This document shows positions 35,812 to 44,831 of a stretch of DNA of 64,000 nucleotides, in pieces (position 1 is the stretch's first letter; every line of letters begins with the position of its first letter). The stretch comes from Microbulbifer sp. MKSA007. GTDB lineage: Bacteria; Pseudomonadota; Gammaproteobacteria; Pseudomonadales; Cellvibrionaceae. The position numbers and the translations under genes are program-made. The notes beneath the pieces were generated by a model. It was not told the DNA's origin. It worked only from the letters and a program-made list of their open reading frames with translations, and did no database searches. Location of the stretch: the NCBI GenBank assembly GCA_032615215.1, contig CP128433.1, forward strand, positions 712,501-776,500, given 5' to 3'.

Positions 35812-36180
35812 ATGATTCAAGCGGAATCCTACTTAGAAGTAGCTGACAACAGTGGGGCTCGCCGCGTCATGTGCATCAAGGTGCTGGGCGGCTCCCATCG
35901 TCGTTATGCCGGCGTGGGCGACATTATCAAGGTAACCGTTAAGGAAGCCATCCCCCGCGGTAAAGTGAAGAAAGGTCAGGTAATGAACGCCGTTGTAGTT
36001 CGCACCAAAAAAGGTGTGCGTCGCGCGGACGGTTCCCTGATTAAATTTGACGATAACGCAGCGGTGCTGCTGAACCAGCAACTGGCGCCGGTTGGCACCC
36101 GTATTTTTGGTCCGGTAACTCGCGAATTGCGCGGTGAGAAGTTCATGAAGATCATCTCCCTCGCTCCCGAAGTTATCTAG
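35812..36180 (+). CDS. rplN: 50S ribosomal protein L14
   Basis: L14 lies at the subunit interface and binds RsfS. The 122-residue protein begins MIQAESYLEVADNSGARRVM, the family signature. First gene of the spc group; GGAGAGA precedes the start. Confidence 0.98.
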   Translation: MIQAESYLEVADNSGARRVMCIKVLGGSHRRYAGVGDIIKVTVKEAIPRGKVKKGQVMNAVVVRTKKGVRRADGSLIKFDDNAAVLLNQQLAPVGTRIFGPVTRELRGEKFMKIISLAPEVI

Positions 36181-36200
36181 GCCTCGAGCGGAGAAGAGTT

Positions 36201-36512
36201 ATGCGCAAGATCAAGCGTGACGACGAAGTGATCGTTATCGCCGGTCGTGACAAGGGCAAACGTGGTTCAGTACGTAGAGTACTGAACGACGGTCGTCTGA
36301 TTGTCTCCGGCATACAGATGATCAAAAAGCACCAAAAGCCAAACCCACAGATGGGTATTGCAGGTGGCATCGTTGAGAAAGAAGCTGCTATCCAAGCTTC
36401 CAACGTAGCCATCTTCAACCCTAACACCCAGAAGGCTGACCGGGTGGGCTTTAAAGTACTGGAAGACGGCACTAAGATTCGCGTCTTCAAATCCAGCGGC
36501 GAAGCCATCTAA
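36201..36512 (+). CDS. rplX: 50S ribosomal protein L24
   Basis: L24 is an early assembly protein with a KOW motif (KIKRDDEVIVIAGRDKGKRG). At 103 residues it matches E. coli closely. Confidence 0.97.
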   Translation: MRKIKRDDEVIVIAGRDKGKRGSVRRVLNDGRLIVSGIQMIKKHQKPNPQMGIAGGIVEKEAAIQASNVAIFNPNTQKADRVGFKVLEDGTKIRVFKSSGEAI

Positions 36513-36543
36513 GGCTCTTGACGCAAAAGCAGGTTGGTAGATC

Positions 36544-37083
36544 ATGGCAAAGCTTAAAGAGCTCTACACTAAGGACCTCGTGGCCAAGCTAAAAGAAGAG
36601 CTTGGTCTCGAGAATGTGATGGCAGTGCCGCGCATCACCAAGATCACCATCAACATGGGTGTTGGTGAAGCGATTGGTGATAAGAAGGTGCTGGAGCACG
36701 CTGTCAACGATATGACAGCAATTACTGGTCAAAAGCCCATCGTTACTAAAGCGCGCAAGTCTATTGCGGGCTTTAAGATTCGTGACGGTTGGCCGATCGG
36801 CTGCAAGGTAACTCTGCGCGGTGAGCGCATGTATGAGTTCCTGGAGCGTTTGGTTGACATCGCGATTCCGCGTATCCGCGACTTCCGTGGCATTAGCCCG
36901 AAGCAGTTCGACGGCCGCGGTAACTTCTCTATGGGCGTGACTGAGCAAATCATCTTCCCGGAAATTGACTACGACAAAGTAGACAAGCTCCGCGGTCTGG
37001 ATATTTGTATTACCACTACAGCTGCAAACGACGATCAAGGTCGTGCGCTGCTGAAAGCGTTCAACTTCCCTTTCAAGGGTTAA
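36544..37083 (+). CDS. rplE: 50S ribosomal protein L5
   Basis: L5 binds 5S rRNA and contacts S13 in the central bridge. The 179-residue protein has the conserved TINMGVGEA and GNFSMGVTEQIIFPEIDYDK segments. Confidence 0.98.
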   Translation: MAKLKELYTKDLVAKLKEELGLENVMAVPRITKITINMGVGEAIGDKKVLEHAVNDMTAITGQKPIVTKARKSIAGFKIRDGWPIGCKVTLRGERMYEFLERLVDIAIPRIRDFRGISPKQFDGRGNFSMGVTEQIIFPEIDYDKVDKLRGLDICITTTAANDDQGRALLKAFNFPFKG

Positions 37084-37092
37084 GAGGATTCC

Positions 37093-37398
37093 ATGGCGAA
37101 GAAATCCATGATTGCGCGCGAAAACAAGCGCGCTCGAACCGCAGCTAAGTACGCCGAGAAGCGTCAAGAGCTGAAGGCGATCATCGCCAGTTCCACTGCT
37201 TCCGAAGAGGAGCAGTGGGAGGCTCAACTCAAGCTGCAGAAAATGCCGCGCGATGCAAGCCCGGTACGTCAGCAACGCCGCTGTCGTATTACTGGTCGCC
37301 CCCACGCTGTATACCGCAAGTTCGGCCTGTGCCGTAACAAGCTTCGTGAAGCTGCGATGCGTGGTGATGTTCCTGGCCTCGTGAAGTCCAGCTGGTAA
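37093..37398 (+). CDS. rpsN: 30S ribosomal protein S14
   Basis: S14 binds in the 30S head. This is the long form of 101 residues lacking the four-cysteine zinc site, as in most gammaproteobacteria; the conserved end is RCRITGRPHAVYRKFGLCRN. Confidence 0.97.
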   Translation: MAKKSMIARENKRARTAAKYAEKRQELKAIIASSTASEEEQWEAQLKLQKMPRDASPVRQQRRCRITGRPHAVYRKFGLCRNKLREAAMRGDVPGLVKSSW

Positions 37399-37438
37399 TT
37401 ACCAGCTGGTTTAAGGCAGATTTGAGGAGTCTCATAAG

Positions 37439-37831
37439 ATGAGTATGCAAGATCCGTTGGCAGATATGCTGACTCGCATCCGCAACGCCCTGGCGCGCGG
37501 AAAGGCGGAAGTCACCCTGCCATCATCCAAACTGAAAGTAGCAGTGGCCAAAGTCCTGAAAGACGAAGGTTACGTTACTGATTTAAACGTAAGCGAAGGC
37601 GCTAAGCCGGAACTGACCATTGCTCTGAAATACTTCCAGGGCAAGCCGGTTATTGCCGAGCTCAATCGCGTTTCCCGTCCGGGCCTGCGCGCTTACACTG
37701 GTAAAAAAGCTCTGCCTACCGTACGTGGTGGCCTGGGTGTCGCGATCGTTTCCACCTCTAATGGTGTGATGACTGACCGCGCTGCACGTCAGGCTGGTAT
37801 CGGTGGCGAAGTGCTTTGCACCGTATTCTAA
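37439..37831 (+). CDS. rpsH: 30S ribosomal protein S8
   Basis: S8 is a primary 16S rRNA binder and, in E. coli, the spc operon repressor. The 130-residue protein starts SMQDPLADMLTRIRNA and ends with STSNGVMTDRAARQAGIGGE. Confidence 0.98.
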   Translation: MSMQDPLADMLTRIRNALARGKAEVTLPSSKLKVAVAKVLKDEGYVTDLNVSEGAKPELTIALKYFQGKPVIAELNRVSRPGLRAYTGKKALPTVRGGLGVAIVSTSNGVMTDRAARQAGIGGEVLCTVF

Positions 37832-37843
37832 GCGGGGGTTGCA

Positions 37844-38377
37844 ATGTCTCGAGTAGCAAATAGTCCGGTAGTTATCCCCGCAGGTGTAACCGTAGACCTG
37901 AAAGGTCAAAATATCGCTGTTAAAGGCGGTAGCGGTAACCTGGATATGGTTATTCACGGTGATGTAGAAGTGAGCGAGGCTGAAAGCCAGCTGACTTTTG
38001 CCGCGCGCAATAACTCCAAGCAGGCCAGAGCCTTGGCGGGTACCACCCGTGCTTTGGTCAATAACATGGTGATAGGCGTAAGCAAGGGCTTCGAGAAGAA
38101 GCTGCAGTTGCTGGGTGTTGGTTATCGTGCGAAAGCAGCCGGTAAAGCGGTTAACCTGACCCTGGGCTTCTCCCATCCGATCGATTATCAGTTGCCGGAA
38201 GGTGTGACTGCGGAAACTCCATCCCAGACTGAAATCGTACTGAAGAGCAGCAATAAACAGCTGCTGGGCCAAGTGGCCGCTGAGATCCGCTCGTTCCGTC
38301 CGCCGGAGCCCTACAAAGGTAAGGGTGTCCGTTATGCCGACGAGCGCGTGTATCGCAAAGAGGCCAAGAAGAAGTAA
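37844..38377 (+). CDS. rplF: 50S ribosomal protein L6
   Basis: L6 lies near the sarcin-ricin loop. The 177-residue protein has the two repeated alpha/beta domains and the C-terminal PPEPYKGKGVRYADERV motif. Confidence 0.98.
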   Translation: MSRVANSPVVIPAGVTVDLKGQNIAVKGGSGNLDMVIHGDVEVSEAESQLTFAARNNSKQARALAGTTRALVNNMVIGVSKGFEKKLQLLGVGYRAKAAGKAVNLTLGFSHPIDYQLPEGVTAETPSQTEIVLKSSNKQLLGQVAAEIRSFRPPEPYKGKGVRYADERVYRKEAKKK

Positions 38378-38390
38378 GTAGGGCATAGAT

Positions 38391-38741
38391 ATGAACGTTA
38401 AGAAAGCATCTCGCTTGCGTCGTGCACGTCGTGCCCGCGCCAAGATCCGTGAGCTGGGCGCCGTTCGCCTCACCGTGAACCGCACCCCGCGCCACATTTA
38501 CGCACAGATCCTGTCTGCCGAAGGCAGCGCGGTATTGGCTTCCGCCTCTACCCTGGACAAGGACCTGCGCTCTGGTAAAACTGGCAACGCTGACGCTGCT
38601 GCCGCAGTTGGCAAACTGATCGCTGAGCGCGCGAAAGCCGCTGGCGTTGAACAAGTTGCCTTCGATCGTAGCGGCTTCAGATACCATGGCCGTGTTAAGG
38701 CTCTGGCTGACGCTGCCCGCGAAGCCGGTCTGAAATTCTAA
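38391..38741 (+). CDS. rplR: 50S ribosomal protein L18
   Basis: L18 binds 5S rRNA in the central protuberance. The 116-residue protein has RLTVNRTPRHIYAQILSAEG and the C-terminal FDRSGFRYHGRVKALADAAR. Confidence 0.97.
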   Translation: MNVKKASRLRRARRARAKIRELGAVRLTVNRTPRHIYAQILSAEGSAVLASASTLDKDLRSGKTGNADAAAAVGKLIAERAKAAGVEQVAFDRSGFRYHGRVKALADAAREAGLKF

Positions 38742-38751
38742 GGGTTGAGTT

Positions 38752-39258
38752 ATGGCTAGAGAGAAAGACAAAAGCAACGACGAAGGCCTGCAGGAGAAGC
38801 TGGTCCAGGTCAACCGCGTTGCCAAGACTGTTAAAGGTGGTCGTATCTTCGCCTTTACCGCACTGACCGTAGTTGGTGATGGCAATGGCCGTGTTGGCTT
38901 TGGTCGTGGCAAGGCACGTGAAGTGCCTGTAGCGATTCAAAAGGCGATGGAATCTGCACGCCGCAACATGATCCAGGTAGACCTGAATGGTGACACCATC
39001 CAGTACGCTACCAATGGTCGCCACGGCGGTTCCAAGATTTACATGCAGCCCGCTTCCCAGGGTACCGGTGTAATTGCCGGCGGTGCTATGCGCTCCGTTC
39101 TGGAAATGGCTGGTGTACACAACGTATTGGCTAAGTGTTACGGCTCCACCAACCCGGTGAACGTAGTACGTGCAACTTTCAAAGCTCTGGAGCAAATGCA
39201 GAGCCCGGAAGATGTAGCTGCCAAGCGCGGTAAATCTGTCGAAGAGATTCTGGGCTAA
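38752..39258 (+). CDS. rpsE: 30S ribosomal protein S5
   Basis: S5 lines the mRNA channel and affects accuracy. The 168-residue protein has the S5 double-stranded RNA-binding fold with RVAKTVKGGRIFAFTALTVV and GFGRGKAREVPVAIQKA. Confidence 0.98.
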   Translation: MAREKDKSNDEGLQEKLVQVNRVAKTVKGGRIFAFTALTVVGDGNGRVGFGRGKAREVPVAIQKAMESARRNMIQVDLNGDTIQYATNGRHGGSKIYMQPASQGTGVIAGGAMRSVLEMAGVHNVLAKCYGSTNPVNVVRATFKALEQMQSPEDVAAKRGKSVEEILG

Positions 39259-39296
39259 TTACAGCTCGGATTTAAGGTTATTGGTGGGTTAAGACC

Positions 39297-39482
39297 ATGG
39301 CTAAGAAGACCATAAAAGTGACCCAGACCAAAAGCATCAACGGACGCCTGAAAAGTCATCAGGCGTGCGTTGCGGGTCTGGGCCTGCGCCGCATCGGCCA
39401 CACAGTGGAAGTGGAGGATACTCCCTCCGTGCGCGGTATGATCAACAAAGTAAACTACCTGGTTAAGGTTGAGGGGGAATAA
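39297..39482 (+). CDS. rpmD: 50S ribosomal protein L30
   Basis: L30 is a small 50S protein. The 61 residues (KTIKVTQTKSINGRLKSHQA) match the bacterial family, and the gene has its usual place between rpsE and rplO. Confidence 0.96.
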   Translation: MAKKTIKVTQTKSINGRLKSHQACVAGLGLRRIGHTVEVEDTPSVRGMINKVNYLVKVEGE

Positions 39483-39483
39483 C

Positions 39484-39918
39484 ATGCGTTTGAACGACTT
39501 GTCTCCAGCACCAGGCCACAAGCACAGCGCCAAGCGCGTTGGTCGCGGTATTGGTAGCGGAATTGGTAAGACCGGTGGCCGCGGCCACAAAGGTCAGAAA
39601 GCGCGTTCCGGCGGCAGTGTTCGTCCGGGCTTCGAAGGCGGTCAGATGCCTTTGCAGAAGCGTCTTCCTAAGTACGGTTTCACCGCTCGTGTTTCTCGCT
39701 TTACCGCAGAAGTACGTCTGGCTGAGCTGGCGAAGGTAGAAAATGACGTAATCGATTTGGCAGCGCTTAAGAATGCCGATATTATCGGCAGCCATATTAA
39801 ACGCGCCAAAGTGTTCCTCTCAGGTGAGCTGACCAAAGCTGTTACCGTTAAGGGTCTGGGAGTTACCAAAGGTGCAAAGGCAGCGATTGAAGCTGCTGGC
39901 GGTAAAATAGAAGACTAA
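39484..39918 (+). CDS. rplO: 50S ribosomal protein L15
   Basis: L15 is a late assembly protein. The ATG at 39484 gives the canonical MRLNDLSPAPGHKHSAKRVG start and 144 residues; an in-frame start at 39469 lies inside rpmD and is rejected. It is followed by secY after 11 bases. Confidence 0.97.
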   Translation: MRLNDLSPAPGHKHSAKRVGRGIGSGIGKTGGRGHKGQKARSGGSVRPGFEGGQMPLQKRLPKYGFTARVSRFTAEVRLAELAKVENDVIDLAALKNADIIGSHIKRAKVFLSGELTKAVTVKGLGVTKGAKAAIEAAGGKIED

Positions 39919-39929
39919 TCGAGGCGCCA

Positions 39930-41275
39930 ATGGCACGACCAGGATCCGGTGGAAATCCCTGGGCAACAGCAAGGGATTGGGCGAGCTTTGGGCTCGCCTT
40001 CGTTTTCTGTTTCTAGCGATTCTTGTTTATCGACTGGGGACACATATTCCGGTGCCCGGCATTGATCCGGAAAAGCTGTCAAACCTGTTTAACCAGAACC
40101 AGGGAACCATCCTTGGCCTGTTTAACATGTTTTCAGGCGGCGCCCTGGAAAGGATGAGTATTCTGGCGCTGGGCATCATGCCCTACATCTCCGCGTCCAT
40201 CATCATGCAGTTGATGAGCGCGGTGACTCCCTCTCTGGAAGCGTTGAAGAAGGAAGGGGAGGCCGGAAGACGTAAGATCAACCAGTACACCCGCTATCTG
40301 ACGGTAATACTGGCCCTGATTCAGGGGATCGGTATGACTTTCGGCCTGGCAGGGCAGAACCTGGCTTACTCATCTGAGCCCGCGTTTGGTTTTTACTTTG
40401 TGGCGGTAACGTCACTGGTGACTGGTGCTGTATTTATGATGTGGCTCGGTGAGCAGATCACTGAGCGCGGTGTTGGCAACGGCATTTCCATGCTGATTTT
40501 TGCCGGTATCGTCGCCGGTTTACCCGGTGCCATCGGCCAGGCATTTGAACAGGCGAGACAGGGTGAACTGCACATACTCATGCTGTTGATGATTGGCGTC
40601 ATCGCTCTTGCTGTAGTGTTCTTTGTGGTTGTTATGGAACGCGGCCAGCGTCGTATTACGATCAACCACGCCAGGCGTCAAGCGGGACGTTACTCTGCAG
40701 CTCCAGCTGCACAGGCGAGCCACTTGCCGCTGAAGGTAAACATGGCCGGTGTAATTCCGGTAATCTTTGCCAGCAGTATCCTGTTGTTCCCGGCCACACT
40801 GGCACAGTGGTTTGGTCAGGGCGGGGAAGGTCTCGGTGCAGAGATCCTGCAGTGGATGGCGTTGCAGCTTGGGCCAGGGCAACCGCTGAACATTATTCTG
40901 TTCGCACTGTTGATTGGTTTCTTCTGTTTCTTCTACACGGCGTTGATGTTCAACCCGAATGAAGTTGCGGATAACCTGAAAAAGTCCGGTGCTTATGTGC
41001 CAGGTATTCGCCCTGGAGAGCAGACGGCCCGCTATATCGATAGCGTGCTGACTCGCCTCACTCTGGTGGGTGCTGTATACATCGCACTGGTATCCCTGCT
41101 GCCGCAGTTCCTGGTGGTTGGGTTTAACGTTCCCTTCTATCTGGGGGGTACCTCACTGCTGATCGTTGTAGTCGTAGTGATGGACTTTATGGCACAGGTA
41201 CAATCGCATCTGCTGTCGCACCAGTACGAGGGTTTGATGAAAAAATCTAACCTGCAAAGCTACGGTCGTCGCTAG
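39930..41275 (+). CDS. secY: Protein translocase subunit SecY (apparent frameshift)
   Basis: SecY is the central ten-helix channel of the Sec translocon. The main frame begins inside the first conserved segment (LGELWARLRFLFLAILVYRL) and covers all ten helices, with SGGALERMSI, ERGVGNGISMLIF and the C-terminal VQSHLLSHQYEGLM. The natural start is the ATG at 39930 (MARPGSGGNP), which is in a different frame. Adding one C to the CCC at 39957-39959 joins the two as NPLGNSKGLGELW and gives 448 residues. As read, that ATG frame stops after about 28 residues. The gene is essential, so a sequencing error is most likely. Confidence 0.93.
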
Positions 41276-41316
41276 GGCGTCGCCTGCTCGCAGTTTGATT
41301 GAATTGAGGTAAGGTC

Positions 41317-41433
41317 ATGAAAGTACGCGCTTCTGTAAAAAAGATCTGCCGTAACTGCAAAATCGTGCGTCGCAAGGGTGTTCTGCGGGTAATCTGCAGC
41401 GCTGAGCCACGTCACAAGCAGCGTCAAGGCTAA
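41317..41433 (+). CDS. rpmJ: 50S ribosomal protein L36
   Basis: The smallest ribosomal protein, 38 residues (MKVRASVKKICRNCKIVRRK...). It is the zinc-ribbon form, with Cys11, Cys14, Cys27 and His33 all present. It follows secY by 41 bases with GAGGTAAGG upstream. Two GC-rich hairpins (AAGGGGC / GCCCCTT at 41435-41450 and a second near 41455-41477) follow the stop codon. Confidence 0.96.
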   Translation: MKVRASVKKICRNCKIVRRKGVLRVICSAEPRHKQRQG

Positions 41434-41635
41434 GAAGGGGCCAGCCCCTTGCGGAGAGCGCCCTCAGGGCGCCTCTGTAAAAGCTGGAAAAATTCGCTAC
41501 TCGATACAGCCCCGTATCGTATGGCAACACCCCGGGAAGTTTTTTGGGGTGGGAAGTTAGCAACAGCAAACTTCCAACTGGGGGCGTTGACTGTCGTCTT
41601 CATCCGCTTCGGGGGACCGATGCGGACGTTGGCTA

Positions 41636-41664
41636 TTGCAAATTAGTGTCTGAAAAGCTATTCT
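41636..41664 (+). promoter_or_regulatory. Candidate alpha operon promoter
   Basis: TTGCAA (41636-41641), a 17-nt spacer and TATTCT (41659-41664), followed by GC-rich TGCGCGCC. Transcription would start about 105 bases before rpsM. Each hexamer matches consensus at four of six positions. Confidence 0.4.
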
Positions 41665-41725
41665 TGCGCGCCTTTTTGGTGGCGCCGCCGGTTTTTTAGT
41701 CGCTGTCAGCGCCGAAATCAAAGTA

Positions 41726-41769
41726 GAGTCACATACTTAATATAAAGCAGTGACTCCAATACGTGGAGT
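41726..41769 (+). promoter_or_regulatory. Two-state leader RNA before rpsM (candidate S4 target)
   Basis: Two hairpins compete for the same bases. GAGTCAC (41726-41732) can pair with GTGACTC (41750-41756), or ACTCCA (41753-41758) can pair with TGGAGT (41764-41769). The second hides the ribosome binding site GGAG (41765-41768) of rpsM; the first frees it. In E. coli S4 represses this operon through a pseudoknot at the same place. The pairings are seen; S4 control is inferred. Confidence 0.5.
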
Positions 41770-41777
41770 ACGCCTCT

Positions 41778-42134
41778 ATGGCACGTATTGCTGGTGTCAA
41801 TGTACCAGACCACAAGCACGCCGTAATCTCCCTGACCCACATTTATGGGGTTGGTCGCACTACGGCTAAGTCTATTTTGGCAGCGGTTGGTATCGCTGAA
41901 TCCACCAAAATCCGCGAACTGTCTGAAGAGCAGATCGAAACCATCCGTGGTGAAGTTGCAAAACTGACCGTGGAAGGCGACCTGCGCCGTGAAATATCCA
42001 TGAACATCAAGCGTTTGATGGACCTGGGTTGTTATCGCGGTCTGCGTCACCGTCGCAGCTTGCCGCTGCGTGGTCAGCGCACCAAGACCAATGCTCGCAC
42101 CCGTAAGGGTCCGCGCAAGCCGATTCGCAAGTAA
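41778..42134 (+). CDS. rpsM: 30S ribosomal protein S13
   Basis: S13 forms bridges to the 50S subunit and contacts P-site tRNA. The ATG at 41778 gives the canonical MARIAGVNVPDHKHAVISL and 118 residues; an in-frame start at 41763 overlaps the ribosome binding site and is rejected. First gene of the alpha operon. Confidence 0.97.
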   Translation: MARIAGVNVPDHKHAVISLTHIYGVGRTTAKSILAAVGIAESTKIRELSEEQIETIRGEVAKLTVEGDLRREISMNIKRLMDLGCYRGLRHRRSLPLRGQRTKTNARTRKGPRKPIRK

Positions 42135-42223
42135 GCCTTAACTAAAAGGCGCGAAATCGCGGTTCAAGATGCCCCGTCCGGCTAATCGCCGAGGGGATTT
42201 GATACAGGATTTAGGATACTGGT

Positions 42224-42613
42224 ATGGCTAAGCCAAAAACTACTGTTCGCAAAAAGGTCAAAAAGACCGTTGTCGACGGTATTGCCCACATCCACGCATC
42301 GTTCAACAACACGATCGTGACGATCACTGATCGCCAGGGTAATACCCTCAGCTGGGCCACCGCAGGTGGATCTGGCTTCCGTGGCTCGCGTAAGAGCACC
42401 CCGTTTGCAGCCCAGGTTGCCGCTGAGCGCGCAGGTACTGCAGCTCAGGAATACGGCCTGAAAAACCTCGACGTAGAAGTTAAGGGCCCTGGCCCCGGTC
42501 GCGAATCTGCCGTTCGTGCACTGAACAACTGCGGCTACAAGATCACCAACATCACCGACGTGACGCCTATCCCGCATAACGGATGTCGTCCACCTAAAAA
42601 GCGTCGCGTGTAA
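42224..42613 (+). CDS. rpsK: 30S ribosomal protein S11
   Basis: S11 lies on the 30S platform. The 129-residue protein has GIAHIHASFNNTIVTITDRQ and the C-terminal DVTPIPHNGCRPPKKRRV, which includes the Asn-Gly isoaspartate site. Confidence 0.98.
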   Translation: MAKPKTTVRKKVKKTVVDGIAHIHASFNNTIVTITDRQGNTLSWATAGGSGFRGSRKSTPFAAQVAAERAGTAAQEYGLKNLDVEVKGPGPGRESAVRALNNCGYKITNITDVTPIPHNGCRPPKKRRV

Positions 42614-42628
42614 GAGGGGGCTGACAAA

Positions 42629-43249
42629 ATGGCACGTTATATTGGACCAAAATGTAAACTGTCCCGTCGTGAAGGGACTGACCTGCAGCTGAAGAGTGGT
42701 GTTCGTCCGCACGACTCCAAGTGTCGCGCAGAATCCAAACCCGGTCAGCACGGCGCCGGTCGCGGTCGTCTGTCCGACTACGGTATTCAGCTGCGTGAAA
42801 AGCAAAAAGTTCGTCGTATCTACGGCGTACTGGAAAAGCAGTTCCGTAACTACTATAAGGAAGCAGCACGTCTGAAGGGCGCTACAGGTGAAAACCTGCT
42901 GCAACTTCTCGAGCAGCGTCTGGACAACGTGGTTTACCGCATGGGCTTCGGCTCAACTCGCTCTGAAGCGCGTCAGCTGGTTTCCCACAAAGCGATTCTT
43001 GTAAACGGCACTACCGTTAACATCCCTTCTTTCCAGGTTAAAGAAGGCGACGTTATCGCTGTACGTGAGAAAGCCAAGAAGCAGCTGCGTATCCAGAATT
43101 CCGTTTCCCTCGCTGCCCAGCGTGGCGATGTCGAGTGGGTAGACGTAAACGCGAGCAAACTGGAAGGCACTTTCAAGCGCACTCCGGATCGTGTCGATCT
43201 GCCGGCAGAGATCAACGAAAACCTTATCGTGGAACTGTACTCCAAGTAA
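42629..43249 (+). CDS. rpsD: 30S ribosomal protein S4
   Basis: S4 starts 30S assembly, has mRNA helicase activity and represses the alpha operon in E. coli. The 206-residue protein starts ARYIGPKCKLSRREGTDL and contains the S4 RNA-binding domain (GFGSTRSEARQLVSHKAILV). Confidence 0.98.
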   Translation: MARYIGPKCKLSRREGTDLQLKSGVRPHDSKCRAESKPGQHGAGRGRLSDYGIQLREKQKVRRIYGVLEKQFRNYYKEAARLKGATGENLLQLLEQRLDNVVYRMGFGSTRSEARQLVSHKAILVNGTTVNIPSFQVKEGDVIAVREKAKKQLRIQNSVSLAAQRGDVEWVDVNASKLEGTFKRTPDRVDLPAEINENLIVELYSK

Positions 43250-43293
43250 CAATAAGTCCACTTTAAGGAATGCAACTGTAAACAGGTATGGCT

Positions 43294-44325
43294 ATGCAGA
43301 CTGCTGTCAACGAGTTTTTGACACCGCGTCGTATTGACGTCACCGAGTACAATCCGAATCACGCCAAAGTGATTTTGGAGCCCCTGGAGCGTGGCTTTGG
43401 CCACACTCTTGGCAATGCGCTGCGTCGCATCCTGCTGTCCTCCATGCCGGGCTGCGCCGTCACCGAGGTGGAAATCGAAGGTGTCGAGCACGAGTACAGC
43501 GCGATCGAAGGTGTGCAGGAAGATGTAATTGAAATCCTGCTCAACCTGAAAGAAATCGCCGTTGTTATGCACGGTAAGGATCAGGCGGTGTTGAGCCTGA
43601 GCAAAAAGGGCCCAGGTGCGGTGACTGCCGGAGATATCCAGGTAGATCACGACATCGAGATCGTAAATCCTGAGCACGTGATCGCCAATATTACTGGTGA
43701 TGTCGAGCTCAACCTGCGTCTCACTGTAGCGCGCGGCCGTGGCTACCAGCCCGCCGATGCTCGTCGTGGCGAGGAAGAGGAAAGCCGTGCAATTGGCCGT
43801 CTGCAGCTGGATGCTTCATACAGCCCAGTGCGTCGTGTTTCCTACAGCGTGGAAAGCGCGCGTGTAGAGCAGCGCACTGACCTGGATAAGCTGGTTCTGG
43901 ATCTGGAGACCAACGGTACCCTGGACCCGGAAGAGGCTATTCGTCGCGCCGCCACTATTCTGCAGCAACAGCTCGCAGTATTTGTGGACCTGGAAGGCGA
44001 GAAGGATGCACAGCCGAAGGCTGAAGAGCCTGAAGTTGATCCGGTACTACTGCGCCCGGTAGATGACCTGGAGTTGACTGTACGTTCGGCGAACTGTCTG
44101 AAGGCAGAGAACATTTACTACATCGGTGATCTGATTCAGCGCACTGAAGTAGAACTGCTGAAGACGCCGAATCTTGGTAAGAAGTCTCTGACTGAAATCA
44201 AGGACGTACTGGCTTCCCGTGGTTTGTCCCTGGGTATGCGCCTGGAAAACTGGCCGCCGGCCAGCCTGAAAGGCGACAGCAAGTTAAGCCCCTGTAAGCA
44301 TTTGGTAGTCGCGACGGTGTCGTGA
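43294..44325 (+). CDS. rpoA: RNA polymerase alpha subunit
   Basis: RpoA dimerises to start polymerase assembly; its C-terminal domain binds UP elements and activators. Visible are the N-terminal ERGFGHTLGNALRRILLSS and the C-terminal domain with RSANCLKAENIYYIGDL and LGMRLENWPPASLKG. The ATG at 43294 has AGG seven bases upstream and gives MQTAVNEFL, the family start; the ATG at 43288 is less likely. The tail SKLSPCKHLVVATVS is unusual. One extra C in the CCCC run at 44289-44292 would end the protein as SKLSPL at 44297, with 334 residues, close to the Pseudomonas length. Confidence 0.95.
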   Translation: MQTAVNEFLTPRRIDVTEYNPNHAKVILEPLERGFGHTLGNALRRILLSSMPGCAVTEVEIEGVEHEYSAIEGVQEDVIEILLNLKEIAVVMHGKDQAVLSLSKKGPGAVTAGDIQVDHDIEIVNPEHVIANITGDVELNLRLTVARGRGYQPADARRGEEEESRAIGRLQLDASYSPVRRVSYSVESARVEQRTDLDKLVLDLETNGTLDPEEAIRRAATILQQQLAVFVDLEGEKDAQPKAEEPEVDPVLLRPVDDLELTVRSANCLKAENIYYIGDLIQRTEVELLKTPNLGKKSLTEIKDVLASRGLSLGMRLENWPPASLKGDSKLSPCKHLVVATVS

Positions 44326-44420
44326 TTAGTAGAAAGAACCCGAGCGGTGCTACAGCTTAGCGCGACACCGCTCCAGAACGACCTGCTGTGACAGCAACTT
44401 AGGTCGTAAGGAATTGAGTC

Positions 44421-44807
44421 ATGCGTCATCGCTATAGTGGCCGTAAATTCAGCCGCACGAGCGCTCACCGCAAGGCCATGTTCAAGAACATGAGCGCCTC
44501 TCTGGTGGAGCACGAACTGATCAAAACCACACTGGCCAAAGCCAAAGAACTGCGCCGCGTTGCCGAGCCGCTGATCACTCTGGCTAAGAAAGACAGTGTT
44601 GCTAACCGCCGTCTGGCTTTCGCTCGTATCCGTGATAAGGATGCTGTGCGCAAGCTGTTCGACGAGCTGGGTCCTCGTTACGAAGCTCGTCCTGGTGGTT
44701 ACATCCGTATCATGAAGTGTGGTTTCCGCGCTGGTGATAAGGCGCCGATGGCATACGTTGAGCTGGTAGACCGTCCTCAAGTAGAAGACGAAGCTGCTGA
44801 AGCTTAA
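44421..44807 (+). CDS. rplQ: 50S ribosomal protein L17
   Basis: L17 lies near the tunnel exit. The 128-residue protein starts MRHRYSGRKFSRTSAHRKAM and ends in an acidic tail (EDEAAEA). Last gene of the alpha operon, followed by a strong terminator. Confidence 0.97.
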   Translation: MRHRYSGRKFSRTSAHRKAMFKNMSASLVEHELIKTTLAKAKELRRVAEPLITLAKKDSVANRRLAFARIRDKDAVRKLFDELGPRYEARPGGYIRIMKCGFRAGDKAPMAYVELVDRPQVEDEAAEA

Positions 44808-44831
44808 GCGTTATTAGCCATAGCGCTACGG

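Noticed and set aside
32600..39980. Programmed frameshifting in rplW or secY
   Set aside because: No slippery heptamer with a downstream stimulatory structure is seen, no relative is known to do this, and the same one-base loss occurs in unrelated genes.
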